Shown here piece by piece: positions 31,114 to 40,578 of a stretch of DNA of 64,000 nucleotides. A model generated the notes under the pieces. It ran no database searches and was not told the DNA's origin. It worked only from the letters and a program-made list of their open reading frames with translations. The DNA comes from an uncultured Alphaproteobacteria bacterium (lineage in GTDB: Bacteria > Pseudomonadota > Alphaproteobacteria > Micropepsales > Micropepsaceae). Made by a program: the position numbers and the translations under genes. Position 1 is the stretch's first letter, and each line of letters starts with the position of its first letter. Where the stretch lies: NCBI GenBank assembly GCA_903857685.1, contig CAIOFO010000105.1:1-64000 (forward strand). The letters are read 5' to 3'.

Positions 31114-31568
31114 GCGACCACCTTGTAGGGGTCCGCGATTCCCAGTTTCTTCAAGATCCTGACTTCCAGCGGCTCCATCACCCTGGCATCGCGGTCCTTC
31201 TCGTGATCGTAACCGGCCAGGTGCAGCACGCCATGCACCACCAGATGGCTGGCGTGATCGCAAAGGCGTTTGCCGGACTGTTCGGCCTCCTTGAGGGCCA
31301 CGCCATGGGCGATTGCGATATCGCCGCGATAACCGTCGCGGTTCGCGCTCGCGGGAAAAGACAGGACATTGGTGGGCTTGTTCTTGCCCCGGAAATCGCG
31401 GTTGAGGCCCTTGAGCTTTTCATCGCTGCTGAGCAGCACGGTCAGCCGGCTTTTGGCCGGCAAGCCGGATGCCCGGAGCGCCGCCTCGGCGGCCTGGCGC
31501 AGCCGTGCGGTGAGCCCGCGCGGTTTGCGCCAGCCCGGGTCGTCTACCAATACCGTAATGGCGCTCAT
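31110..31568 (-). CDS. ybeY: endoribonuclease YbeY
   Basis: KPTNVLSFP; HLVVHGVLHLAGYDHEKD. Confidence 0.95.
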   Translation of the reverse strand: MSAITVLVDDPGWRKPRGLTARLRQAAEAALRASGLPAKSRLTVLLSSDEKLKGLNRDFRGKNKPTNVLSFPASANRDGYRGDIAIAHGVALKEAEQSGKRLCDHASHLVVHGVLHLAGYDHEKDRDARVMEPLEVRILKKLGIADPYKVVA

Positions 31569-32515
31569 CTTCCCTTGGCAGTATAGGCGCGGACGATCCG
31601 GCTGACGAGAGCATGACGCACCACGTCCGCATCGGAAAAGCGCTGGATGCCCACACCTTCAACACCTTCCAGGATGGAAAGCGCCTCGGCCAGGCCCTCG
31701 GGCCGGCCGCCGGGCAGGTCGCTCTGCCCCGGATCGCCGGTCACAACCATCTGGGAATCCTCGCCCAGCCGAGTCAGGACCATCTTCATCTGGGCCGCGG
31801 TGGTGTTCTGGGCTTCGTCCAGGATGACAAAGGCGCGGCTGAGGGTGCGGCCGCGCATGAAGGCCAGCGGCGCCACCTCGATCACGCCCTGTTCGATCAG
31901 CCGCGTCGCCTGCTCGCCCAGCACATCGAATAGCGCGTCATAAAGCGGCCGCAGATAGGGATCGATCTTCTCTTTTAGGTCGCCGGGCAGGAAGCCCAGC
32001 CGCTCGCCCGCTTCCAGCGCCGGGCGCGACAGGATCAGCCGCTCCACCTTGCGCTGGTAAAGCATGTGCGCGCCGTAAGCGGCGGCCAGATAGGTCTTGC
32101 CGGTGCCGGCCGGGCCGATGCCGAACACCAGGGGATGCTCGCGCATCAGCTCGAGATAGGCGCTCTGGGCGGGACTGCGCGGCCTTGTCAGGCGGGCGGC
32201 TGCCGTGCGGATGGCGCCCGGAGTTTGCGCCCGGCTGCCATCGGTAAAGCGGATTTCGGAATCCACCTCGGCCAGGGTGATGCTCTCGCCCGCTTCGGCC
32301 CGGGCGTAAAGCGCGGCCAGAATGGCGGCACCGCGCTGCCGCTCCGCCCCCGACAGGGCGATGCGATTGCCGCGCTGGGTGATGCGGATGTCGAGGCGCT
32401 GTTCCAGCCGGGCGAAATTCTTCTGGTGCGGGCCGCTCAGGGCGGCCATCAGCCGGTTGTCGGCGAATTCCACGGCATATTGTTCGGTGACCGGCTTCTT
32501 CTTGGATTTCTTCAC
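31565..32515 (-). CDS. phoH: PhoH family ATPase
   Basis: [51 protein letters not shown]. Confidence 0.95.
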   Translation of the reverse strand: MKKSKKKPVTEQYAVEFADNRLMAALSGPHQKNFARLEQRLDIRITQRGNRIALSGAERQRGAAILAALYARAEAGESITLAEVDSEIRFTDGSRAQTPGAIRTAAARLTRPRSPAQSAYLELMREHPLVFGIGPAGTGKTYLAAAYGAHMLYQRKVERLILSRPALEAGERLGFLPGDLKEKIDPYLRPLYDALFDVLGEQATRLIEQGVIEVAPLAFMRGRTLSRAFVILDEAQNTTAAQMKMVLTRLGEDSQMVVTGDPGQSDLPGGRPEGLAEALSILEGVEGVGIQRFSDADVVRHALVSRIVRAYTAKGR

Positions 32516-33861
32516 GCGGGCATACTTGCTGTTTCAAGGTCCTTTGCCAGGAGTGCGCCGTGCAGGCTGTTGGCGGTGAGGCCGGTGATCTTCACCTTGG
32601 CGACGCGGCCGATCAACGCCCGGCTGCCCTGGACATGCAGCGGCTGAAGATACGGCGTGCGGCCGACCAGCTGGCCTTTTTCGCGGCCGGGCTTTTCAAA
32701 CAGCACGGGCATGGTCTTGCCGATGGCGGCGCGGTTGGCGTCATCCTGCTGCTCCAGCAGCAGCGCCTGCAGCGCCAGAAGCCGTGCCGTCTTGACGGGT
32801 TCGGCCACCAACTTTTTGGCCGCCGCGGCCGGCGTGCCGGGACGGGGGCTGTATTTGAACGAAAAGCACTGGGCGAATTTCACCTCGCGCACCAGCGCCA
32901 TGGTCGCATCGAAATCCGCATCGCTCTCGCCGGGAAACCCGACAATGAAATCCGAGGAAAAGGCGATGTCCGGCCGCGCCGCCCGCAGCTTTCCGATTAG
33001 GCAGAGATAATCGTCCGCCGTATGCTGGCGGTTCATCGCCGCCAGCACCGTGTCGGAGCCCGACTGCACCGGCAGATGCAGCATCGGCATCAGCTTTTCG
33101 ATTGCGCCATGCGCCGCGATCAATTCGTCATCCATGTCGCGGGGATGGCTGGTGGTGTAGCGGATGCGGCTTACGCTCTTGATCCGCGCGATGGCTTCGA
33201 TCAGCCGCGCCAGGTTCCAGGTCTTGCCGTCCTCGCCCACGCCGCGATAGGCGTTGACATTCTGGCCCAGCAGCACGATTTCGCGCGCGCCGCGCGCCGA
33301 TAGCTGCCCCGCCTCGGCAATGATGCGGTCGGGGGCGCGGGAATGTTCCGGCCCGCGGGTATAAGGCACCACGCAGAAAGTGCAGAACTTGTCGCAGCCT
33401 TCCTGCACGGTAAGAAAAGCGCTGACGCCGGTGTCGCTGACGGCCTCCGGCAGCGCGTCGAATTTTTCCAGCGCCGGAAAATCGGTCTCCAGCACATGGC
33501 CCGCCTGCCGCGCGGCGCGGGCGATCATCTCGGGCAGGCGGTGATAGGATTGCGGCCCCACCACCAGATCCACCACCGGCGCGCGCGCCACAATCTCGGC
33601 GCCCTCGGCCTGAGCCGTGCAGCCCGCCACCGTCACCAGCATGTCCGGCTTTTCGCGCTTCAGCGCCTTCAGGCGGCCCAGTTCCGAATAAACCTTCTCG
33701 GTCGCTTTTTCGCGGATATGGCAGGTGTTGAGGATCACCATGTCGGCGCCCTTCGCCTCACCCGTCGGGGCATAGCCCAGCGGCGCCAGCAGGTCCGCCA
33801 TGCGGGCGGAATCATAGGCGTTCATCTGGCAGCCATAGGACTTGATGAAGAGCTTCTTCAT
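32512..33861 (-). CDS. miaB: tRNA-2-methylthio-N6-dimethylallyladenosine synthase
   Basis: [42 protein letters not shown]. Confidence 0.96.
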   Translation of the reverse strand: MKKLFIKSYGCQMNAYDSARMADLLAPLGYAPTGEAKGADMVILNTCHIREKATEKVYSELGRLKALKREKPDMLVTVAGCTAQAEGAEIVARAPVVDLVVGPQSYHRLPEMIARAARQAGHVLETDFPALEKFDALPEAVSDTGVSAFLTVQEGCDKFCTFCVVPYTRGPEHSRAPDRIIAEAGQLSARGAREIVLLGQNVNAYRGVGEDGKTWNLARLIEAIARIKSVSRIRYTTSHPRDMDDELIAAHGAIEKLMPMLHLPVQSGSDTVLAAMNRQHTADDYLCLIGKLRAARPDIAFSSDFIVGFPGESDADFDATMALVREVKFAQCFSFKYSPRPGTPAAAAKKLVAEPVKTARLLALQALLLEQQDDANRAAIGKTMPVLFEKPGREKGQLVGRTPYLQPLHVQGSRALIGRVAKVKITGLTANSLHGALLAKDLETASMPA

Positions 33862-33912
33862 GGCAGCGGTTTATATGCAAAACTTGCCGGAAAACACAGA
33901 TGGGCGCCCAAA

Positions 33913-34683
33913 TCAGGTGATGCCTGCCAGGGCGCGCATCTGCCCGGCGCGCACCATGTTTTCCGCGGTCCGGGCCAGTTCCTTGCGGTCCATCGCGTCC
34001 AGGCTGAGAGGCGAGTGGAATTCCACCGCAACATCCAGCGGCCCGGCCTTGAGGGATTCCCACAGATGCGGCACCAGTTCCATGTCGCCATACCAGGCGA
34101 AAAGCGGGCGGTTTTCGCGGCCCATGGGAATGCCGTGAATGCCGGTATAGGCGGTGGAAACCGGCTGCACCGTGACATGGCGTCCGTCAATTTCCGCTTC
34201 CGCCGCGCCCAGGAGCGCGCTCTTGAAGGGCAGCACGCCATTGCCGTCACTGGACGTGCCTTCGGGAAACAGCACCAGCGTGTCGCCCGCCAGCAATCTT
34301 TCGCGGATTTCGTCACGGGCGGCGCCGGTTTCGCTGCGCCGCGCCCGTGTCACGAACACGGTGCGCTGCAGCCGCGCCAGGGTGCCGAAGAAGGGCCAGC
34401 TTCCCACTTCCGATTTGGCGACAAAGGACAGCGGCATCACGGCCGAGAAGATGACGATGTCGAGCCAGCCGGTATGGTTGGCGACAAGCAATGCGCCGCT
34501 GGCCGGCACGCCGATCACGCGAATGCGGATGCCGAACAGCCAGGCGACAAAGCGGTGATAGGTGTGCGGGAAACTGCGGACATAGGGCAGGCCGAATGTC
34601 AGGCCCAGCCACTGAACCGGAATAAGAAGGCAGGTGATCACCAGGAACGCCGCCAGCAGGACGGCGGCGCGCATCCTCGGCAT
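33913..34683 (-). CDS. plsC: 1-acyl-sn-glycerol-3-phosphate acyltransferase
   Basis: LLVANHTGWLDIVIFS (HxxxxD); LFPEGTSSDGNGV. Confidence 0.92.
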   Translation of the reverse strand: MPRMRAAVLLAAFLVITCLLIPVQWLGLTFGLPYVRSFPHTYHRFVAWLFGIRIRVIGVPASGALLVANHTGWLDIVIFSAVMPLSFVAKSEVGSWPFFGTLARLQRTVFVTRARRSETGAARDEIRERLLAGDTLVLFPEGTSSDGNGVLPFKSALLGAAEAEIDGRHVTVQPVSTAYTGIHGIPMGRENRPLFAWYGDMELVPHLWESLKAGPLDVAVEFHSPLSLDAMDRKELARTAENMVRAGQMRALAGIT

Positions 34684-35105
34684 CAGGATTTGATAGGCTT
34701 CCTGCCCTTGGGCACGCCGTAAAGCTCCAGGCGGTGATCCACCAGTTCAAAGCCCAGTTCCTCGGCGACCCGGCGCTGCAGCTTTTCGATGTCTTCGTTG
34801 CGGAATTCGATGACGCTGCCGGTTTGAATGTCGATCAGGTGGTCGTGATGGTTTTCCGGCGCTTCTTCGTAACGGGCACGGCCGTCGCGAAAATCGTGGC
34901 GTTCCAGGATGCCGGCATCCTCGAACAGCTTGACGGTGCGATACACGGTGGCGATGGAGATGTGCGGGTCGATCGCGGCGGCGCGGCGGTATAGCTCTTC
35001 CGCGTCGGGATGGTCGCCTGCGCTGGACAGCACACGGGCGATGACCCGGCGCTGCTCGGTCATGCGAAGCCCCTTGTCAACGCAGAGTTGTTCGATCCGC
35101 GTCAC
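34683..35105 (-). CDS. fur: Fur family transcriptional regulator
   Basis: GLRMTEQRRVIARVL; ATVYRTVKLFEDAGI; ENHHDHLIDIQTGSVIEF. Confidence 0.93.
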   Translation of the reverse strand: MTRIEQLCVDKGLRMTEQRRVIARVLSSAGDHPDAEELYRRAAAIDPHISIATVYRTVKLFEDAGILERHDFRDGRARYEEAPENHHDHLIDIQTGSVIEFRNEDIEKLQRRVAEELGFELVDHRLELYGVPKGRKPIKS

Positions 35106-35139
35106 GCGCGTCCCATCCTTATCGCTTGTCCCGGCGACG

Positions 35140-35598
35140 TTAAGCGAATTTTCCGCCGGGCGGAAGCGGCAGCCCCGCCTTCAGCACCCAGGCATCACTC
35201 GTCCCGTCGGGTCCGCCATAATAGCCCTTGCGCTGTCCCACCCGGGCGAACCCGAGCCCGGCATAGAGCGCCAGCGCCGCTGGATTGTCCGTGCCCACCT
35301 CCAGAAAGATGCTTTGTGCGCCCAGCAGCGCGGCTTGCCGGGCGGCGGACTGCAGCAGGGCGCGGCCCAGCCCCCGGCCGCGCGCCTCCAGGGCGACGGC
35401 AAGGGTGAGTATTTCGGCTTCCCCGCCTGTGGCCCGGGCCAGGACAAAGCCATGCGCGGTAAAGAAAGCAAAGACGCCCTGGCCGGCAAGAAGCACGGCC
35501 AGACCCGCCGCATTCCAGGGGTCGGGAAAGCATTGTTGATGCAGCGCCACCAGCGTGCCGACATCGTCCTTTGCGGGATCGAACAATATGGGTGTCAT
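35140..35598 (-). CDS. rimI: ribosomal protein S18-alanine N-acetyltransferase
   Basis: GNAT fold: LAVALEARGRGLGRALLQSAARQA; IFLEVGTDNPAALALYAGLGFARVGQRKGYY; next to tsaB. Confidence 0.9.
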   Translation of the reverse strand: MTPILFDPAKDDVGTLVALHQQCFPDPWNAAGLAVLLAGQGVFAFFTAHGFVLARATGGEAEILTLAVALEARGRGLGRALLQSAARQAALLGAQSIFLEVGTDNPAALALYAGLGFARVGQRKGYYGGPDGTSDAWVLKAGLPLPPGGKFA

Positions 35599-35600
35599 GA

Positions 35601-36284
35601 TTATGGCAAAACCGTTTCCGCTCTTGCTGGCCGATTCTCCTGCGGCAGTTTGGCATCCGGGGCGCGCAGGTAAAGCGGCGCGGGGGCTGTGTCAGGTGCC
35701 GGGCGCTGCAATGCCAGGCGCGCCACCCACACGGCATCGGGCTGGCGGACGGCGCTGAGCGGATAATTCGTCCCCAATGCAGCGGCGGCGGCCGGTGCGC
35801 CGGTACCACACAGGGTGCAAGGCCCGAAGCTGCGGATTTTTTCCACGGCCCCGGCAAAGGGCAGCACCATGGGTGCAAATATGCTGGCGCCGTGCTCCCA
35901 CAGCAGCAGATAGGCTTCTTCGCGCCTGGCATCATGGATCGCGGCGGCGCGCGCGGCTGTGGTCGCCGCCGCCATGGCTTCGAGCGTGGTGATTCCGGTC
36001 AGGGGTTTTTTCAGCGCCAACCGCAGCCCGCGCATGAAGGCTAGGCCGACGCGCTGTCCGGTGAATGTGCCGGGACCGGTGGTGACGGCGAGGCGGTCCA
36101 GTTCGGCGAAGGCAATTTTGGCCCTGGCCATGACATCGCGCACCATCGGGGCCAGGGTTTCGGCCTGGCCGCGCGCCATTTCCTCAAACTGGTGCGCCAG
36201 TACCGCATCGCCACGCAGTGCCGCCACCGAGCAGGCGCCGAGCGCGGTATCGACGGCGAGGATTGCTGTATTTTGATCGCTCAC
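35601..36284 (-). CDS. tsaB: tRNA threonylcarbamoyladenosine biosynthesis protein TsaB
   Basis: ILAVDTALGACSVAAL; LAVTTGPGTFTGQRVGLAFMRGL. Confidence 0.94.
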   Translation of the reverse strand: MSDQNTAILAVDTALGACSVAALRGDAVLAHQFEEMARGQAETLAPMVRDVMARAKIAFAELDRLAVTTGPGTFTGQRVGLAFMRGLRLALKKPLTGITTLEAMAAATTAARAAAIHDARREEAYLLLWEHGASIFAPMVLPFAGAVEKIRSFGPCTLCGTGAPAAAAALGTNYPLSAVRQPDAVWVARLALQRPAPDTAPAPLYLRAPDAKLPQENRPARAETVLP

Positions 36285-36293
36285 ACGAACGCT

Positions 36294-36902
36294 CTATAGG
36301 ATCTTGCACGCTTCGTCGAAGGAAAGACGGGGATTGCGGGGATACACGCACGCCGGATCGCCATGGCCCAGGGCGCAAATGAAATTGGATTTGATGGCGG
36401 TACCGGCGAAGAATTCCTTGTCCATACCGGCATTGTCGAAGCCCGACATCGGGCCGCAATCCAGCCCCAGGGCGCGTGCAGCGATAATGAAATAAGCGCC
36501 CTGTAGCGTGCCGTTGCGGAATGCGGAGTTTTGGATCAGTTCCGCATTGCCGATGAAGTTGTCCTTCATGGTGGGAACATTGGGGAAAAGCCTGGGCAGG
36601 ATGTGGGGGAAATCCAGGTCATAGCCGATGATCGCCACCGCCGGCGCCAGCATGGTCTTTTCGCGATTGCCTTCGGCGAGCAGCGGCTTCAGCCGCGCCT
36701 TGGCCTCTGGCGTCGTGACAAAAACAAAGCGCGCCGGTGTAATATTGGCCGCCGTCGGGCCCCAGCGCATCAGGTCATAGACCGCCATCAGCATGGCGGC
36801 GCTGACCGGCTTGTCCGACCATTTGTTCTGGGTGCGAGCGGCGCGGAAAATCGTGTCCAGCGCCTCGTCATTTATGGCGTGAGGTATGGCGCCGTGTTGC
36901 AT
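36294..36902 (-). CDS. RutE/malonic semialdehyde reductase-type nitroreductase
   Basis: [49 protein letters not shown]. Confidence 0.88.
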   Translation of the reverse strand: MQHGAIPHAINDEALDTIFRAARTQNKWSDKPVSAAMLMAVYDLMRWGPTAANITPARFVFVTTPEAKARLKPLLAEGNREKTMLAPAVAIIGYDLDFPHILPRLFPNVPTMKDNFIGNAELIQNSAFRNGTLQGAYFIIAARALGLDCGPMSGFDNAGMDKEFFAGTAIKSNFICALGHGDPACVYPRNPRLSFDEACKIL

Positions 36903-36924
36903 GGCTGCTCCAGGGAAAGGGGAA

Positions 36925-37479
36925 TCAGACCGCTTCGACGGCGGTCACTTCCGGAAAATAATGGCGCAGCATGTTCTCGATGCCGTTCTTCAGCGTGCGC
37001 GAAGAAGACGGGCAGCCGGCGCAGGAACCCTGCAGGTGCAGCGCCACGATTCCGGTTTCGCTGTCGAAATGCTTGAAGATGATATCGCCGCCATCCTGGG
37101 CCACGGCGGGACGAACCTTGGTGTCGATCACCTCTTTGATCTGCTGGACAATTTCGGAATCGTCCTCGCTGGCGCCGTCTTCTTCCAGCGCAGCGCCTTC
37201 CATCAATGGAAGCCCTTGCGTGAAATGCTCCATGATGGTGCCCAGCAGGGCGGGCTTGAGATGCTTCCAGTCGCCATCACGCTTGGTGATGGAAATGAAA
37301 TCGCTGCCGAAGAAAACGCGGGCGACTTCCGGTGTCTGAAACAGCGCCTTGGCCAAGGGCGAGCGTCCCGCCGTGTCGGCGCTGGGAAAATCGGCCACCG
37401 CGCCCGCGCCCATCACCTCGCGGCCGGGCAGGAATTTGAGGGTGGCGGGATTGGGGGTGGATTCGGTCTGGATGAACAT
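36925..37479 (-). CDS. NifU family protein
   Basis: [44 protein letters not shown] (CxxC). Confidence 0.94.
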   Translation of the reverse strand: MFIQTESTPNPATLKFLPGREVMGAGAVADFPSADTAGRSPLAKALFQTPEVARVFFGSDFISITKRDGDWKHLKPALLGTIMEHFTQGLPLMEGAALEEDGASEDDSEIVQQIKEVIDTKVRPAVAQDGGDIIFKHFDSETGIVALHLQGSCAGCPSSSRTLKNGIENMLRHYFPEVTAVEAV

Positions 37480-37562
37480 GGGTGCGCTCAAAAAACGTCA
37501 CTGGATAGATGAACCCTGACTGCGGCAGCATCAAGGGGTGAGGCGCGACCGCATGGCGGGCT

Positions 37563-37619
37563 AATCGGTTCGGTGAACCGATTTGAGCGCCGAACGGTCC
37601 ATAGCGTCAGCGTATGGAC
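37563..37619. repeat. two adjacent intergenic hairpins
   Basis: AATCGGTTC-GGT-GAACCGATT (37563-37583) and GTCCATA-GCGTCAGCG-TATGGAC (37597-37619). Confidence 0.6.
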
Positions 37620-37650
37620 AGTTTAAACGAGCGGCCGAGAGTGAAATAAT

Positions 37651-37691
37651 ATCCGGGCAATATTGACTCGACTATTTTACCCGGATAAATA
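37651..37691 (+). promoter_or_regulatory. candidate promoter flanked by inverted TATCCGGG(C/T)AA sites
   Basis: ATCCGGG (37651) and CCCGGAT (37680) inverted pair around TTGACT (37663) / TAAATA (37686), 17-nt spacer. Confidence 0.5.
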
Positions 37692-37697
37692 TGAAAA

Positions 37698-38192
37698 ATG
37701 AGCTATACTGCCTTTTCCGGCTTTGATCATTTGGCTTCCGGCTCCCTGTCGGAGGTCTATGCCGCCAGCCGGGACATTCCGGGCGCGCTTATTTTCGACG
37801 AACAGACCGGCCGGGTGGTGGATATAGATCCCCGCCACCCGCCCGGCGATGAAACAACCCGCCCCGGCCGCCCCAGATTGGGGGTGGTGGCGCGGGAAAT
37901 CACCCTGTTGCCGCGGCATTGGGACTGGCTGGCGACCCAGCCCGGCGGGGCCTCGGTCGCCTTGCGCAAGCTGGTGGAAGGAGCCCGCAGCAATCCCGGG
38001 ATGCTGATGCGGGCGGCGCGCGACAGCGTCTATCGCTTTATCACCGCCATGGTCGGCGACGCGCCCGGCTATGAGGAAGCGATAAGGGCGCTTTATGCCG
38101 GCCAGCGCGATGAGTTCATCGCCCATATCGAAGCCTGGCCGCCGGACATCCGCGCCAAGCTGGAAGACATGACCATCCCGGCCTTCGCTTAA
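37698..38192 (+). CDS. DUF2239 family protein
   Basis: YTAFSGFDHLASGSLSEV..PGRPRLGVVAREITLLPRHWDWLATQPGGASVALRKLVEGAR. Confidence 0.85.
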   Translation: MSYTAFSGFDHLASGSLSEVYAASRDIPGALIFDEQTGRVVDIDPRHPPGDETTRPGRPRLGVVAREITLLPRHWDWLATQPGGASVALRKLVEGARSNPGMLMRAARDSVYRFITAMVGDAPGYEEAIRALYAGQRDEFIAHIEAWPPDIRAKLEDMTIPAFA

Positions 38193-38380
38193 AAATCGGA
38201 AATAAGCCCCTTCTTTTCCCAGTCGCCATAGCGGGTGGGCTCGGGGCCCTTGGGGCCGCCGCGCTCGGGCGGCAGGGGATGGGGATGCTCTGCGGCGCGG
38301 CGCGCAGCCGCTTCCTGGTTGGCGCGCTCGGCGGCCTGCTTCAGGCGGGCGGCGATCTGGTCCGGTGTTAAAGCTGTCAC
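38189..38380 (-). CDS. DUF1674 (SDHAF4-like) protein
   Basis: C-terminus GGPKGPEPTRYGDWEKKGLISDF; GTG start suggested at 38380; the annotated 450-aa ORF is otherwise spurious. Confidence 0.75.
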   Translation of the reverse strand: MTALTPDQIAARLKQAAERANQEAAARRAAEHPHPLPPERGGPKGPEPTRYGDWEKKGLISDF

Positions 38381-38449
38381 TTTTGCAATCTTGCTTGACC
38401 CTGTGCCAGCCGAGCTTACATCAATCCCGGCATCCAAGAGAATGCGTTC

Positions 38450-39307
38450 ATGAACACTTTCAAGACCGGCCTGCTGATGAGCCTGATGACGGGATTGTTC
38501 CTGGCGGCGGGCGCACTGGTTGGCGGCACAGACGGCATGATGTTCGCCTTCGTGCTGGCGCTGGGCCTGAACCTTTTCGCCTATTGGAACTCGGACAAGG
38601 TGCTGCTGCGCATGTATGGCGCGCGCCAGGTGGATGCCGCCAGCGCGCCCGACCTCTACCACATCGTGGAGCGGCTGGCAGCCAACGCGCATCTGCCCAT
38701 GCCGAAGGTTTTCATTTCCGAAAATCCGCAGCCCAACGCCTTTGCCACCGGCCGCAATCCCGGCCACGCTGCTGTCTGCGTCACATCGGGCCTGCTGGCG
38801 AAAGTCACCAACGAAGAATTGGCGGGCGTGATCGCCCACGAACTTGGCCATGTGCGCAATCACGACACCCTCACCATGACCATCACCGCCGTGATTGCCG
38901 GCGCCATCGGCATGCTGGCCAACATGGCCTTCTTCATGGGCGACCGGCGCAATCCGCTGGGACTGGTCGGCATCTTGCTGGTGACAATGCTGGCGCCTTT
39001 CGCCGCCATGCTGGTGCAGGCGGCAATTTCGCGTTCCCGCGAATTCGAAGCCGACAGGGCCGGCGCCGAGCTGACCGGCCGTCCGCTCTGGCTGGCCAAT
39101 GCGCTGGCGGCGATTGATGCTTCGGCCCAGCGCACCCTGAACCCGGAAGCCGACGCCAATCCCGCCACGGCGCACATGTTCATCGTCAATCCGCTGCATG
39201 GCGGCATGTCCGGACTGTTTGCCAGCCATCCTTCCACCGAGGAACGCATCGCGCGCCTGCGCGCCATGGCAGGCGCCGCCGCGCCATCCTCCGGTCCTTG
39301 GGCTTGA
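38450..39307 (+). CDS. htpX: protease HtpX
   Basis: [28 protein letters not shown] (HExxH); N-term TM pair. Confidence 0.95.
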   Translation: MNTFKTGLLMSLMTGLFLAAGALVGGTDGMMFAFVLALGLNLFAYWNSDKVLLRMYGARQVDAASAPDLYHIVERLAANAHLPMPKVFISENPQPNAFATGRNPGHAAVCVTSGLLAKVTNEELAGVIAHELGHVRNHDTLTMTITAVIAGAIGMLANMAFFMGDRRNPLGLVGILLVTMLAPFAAMLVQAAISRSREFEADRAGAELTGRPLWLANALAAIDASAQRTLNPEADANPATAHMFIVNPLHGGMSGLFASHPSTEERIARLRAMAGAAAPSSGPWA

Positions 39308-40578
39308 GTGACGATGCCGGCCTGCCCGCCCGCAAGGCCGCTCTTTCGCTTTTGTCCGGCGTGCTGCGCAAGCGACGTCCGCTGGATGCCCTGCTGGGTA
39401 CGCTGAAAGACCTGCCGCCGCGCGACTCCGGGTTCGCCCGCGCCCTGGCCAGCGGCGCCTTGCGTCACTTCGGCGAACTGGACGCCGCCATCCGGCATTT
39501 TGTGCCCAAGCCTTTGCCCGCGCACAAGGCCGGCCCGGCAATGGAAATTCTGCTGCTGGGCGCGGCGGAATTGTTGATCCTGAAAGGCGCGGCCCATGCC
39601 GCGGTGGATGGCGCCAACAATTTGGCAGCCGCCGACAAGAAAGCGGTGCATTTCAAGCCGCTGATCAATGCCGTGCTTCGGCACATCGCCAGGGAAGGCC
39701 AGGCGGTGCGCGACACGCTGGACAGCCCGCGCCTGAACACCCCGGACTGGTTGTGGGAACGCTGGCTGGCGCAATATGGCCAAGACGTCGTCCGGGCCAT
39801 CGCGATGGCGCATCAAATCGAAGCGCCGCTGGACATCACTTTGAAGAATTCCGCGTCGCTGTTTCCCGAAAGCACGGCTCTGTTCGGCGCTTCGCGCCGC
39901 CTGGCGGCGGGCCGGGTGGAAGAGTTGCCCGGCTTTGCGCAGGGGCACTGGTGGGTGCAGGACGCCGCCGCGACCTTGCCGGTCGTGATGCTGGGCGATG
40001 TAAAGGGCAGGCGTGTGATTGATCTTTGCGCCGCGCCCGGCGGCAAGACCATGCAGCTGGCGGCGGCGGGGGCGGAGGTGATCGCGGTGGAATCCGATCC
40101 GGCGCGGCTGGAGCGGCTCAAGGAAAATCTGGCACGCACCGGCCTCGATGCCACCGTGATCCAGCAGGATGCGCGCGATTTCAAGGCCAGCGCGCCCTTT
40201 GTCCTGATTGACGCGCCCTGCACCGCCAGCGGCACCATCCGCCGCCATCCCGACCTGCCCTGGATCAAGCAGCCGGACGATGTCACGGCGCGGGCGCCGC
40301 TGGCTTACGAAATCCTGGAAAGCGGCGCGGTGATGACCGAGCCGGGCGGCATCCTGGTATTTGCGGTCTGTTCGCTGGAACGCGAGGAAGGCGAGGAGCA
40401 GATTGCCGCCTTCCTGGAAACGCATCCGCAATTCGCGCGCCTGCCCCTCACGGCTGGTGATGTGTTCGGGCACGGCGAATGGATTTCGCCGGAGGGCGAT
40501 CTGCGCACCCTGCCCTGTCACATGGCTGACCAGGGCGGCATGGACGGATTTTACGCCGCGCGGCTGAAGCGGCTATAG
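39298..40578 (+). CDS. RsmB/NOP family class I SAM-dependent RNA methyltransferase
   Basis: [45 protein letters not shown]. Confidence 0.94.
   Translation: MGLSDDAGLPARKAALSLLSGVLRKRRPLDALLGTLKDLPPRDSGFARALASGALRHFGELDAAIRHFVPKPLPAHKAGPAMEILLLGAAELLILKGAAHAAVDGANNLAAADKKAVHFKPLINAVLRHIAREGQAVRDTLDSPRLNTPDWLWERWLAQYGQDVVRAIAMAHQIEAPLDITLKNSASLFPESTALFGASRRLAAGRVEELPGFAQGHWWVQDAAATLPVVMLGDVKGRRVIDLCAAPGGKTMQLAAAGAEVIAVESDPARLERLKENLARTGLDATVIQQDARDFKASAPFVLIDAPCTASGTIRRHPDLPWIKQPDDVTARAPLAYEILESGAVMTEPGGILVFAVCSLEREEGEEQIAAFLETHPQFARLPLTAGDVFGHGEWISPEGDLRTLPCHMADQGGMDGFYAARLKRL

Noticed and set aside
38860-40521. 553-aa minus-strand ORF and other long antisense ORFs (e.g. 8703..10097, 14394..15662, 40723..42276)
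   Set aside because: Shadow ORFs opposite well-supported genes (htpX/rsmB-like, xthA, leuS, coiled-coil protein).
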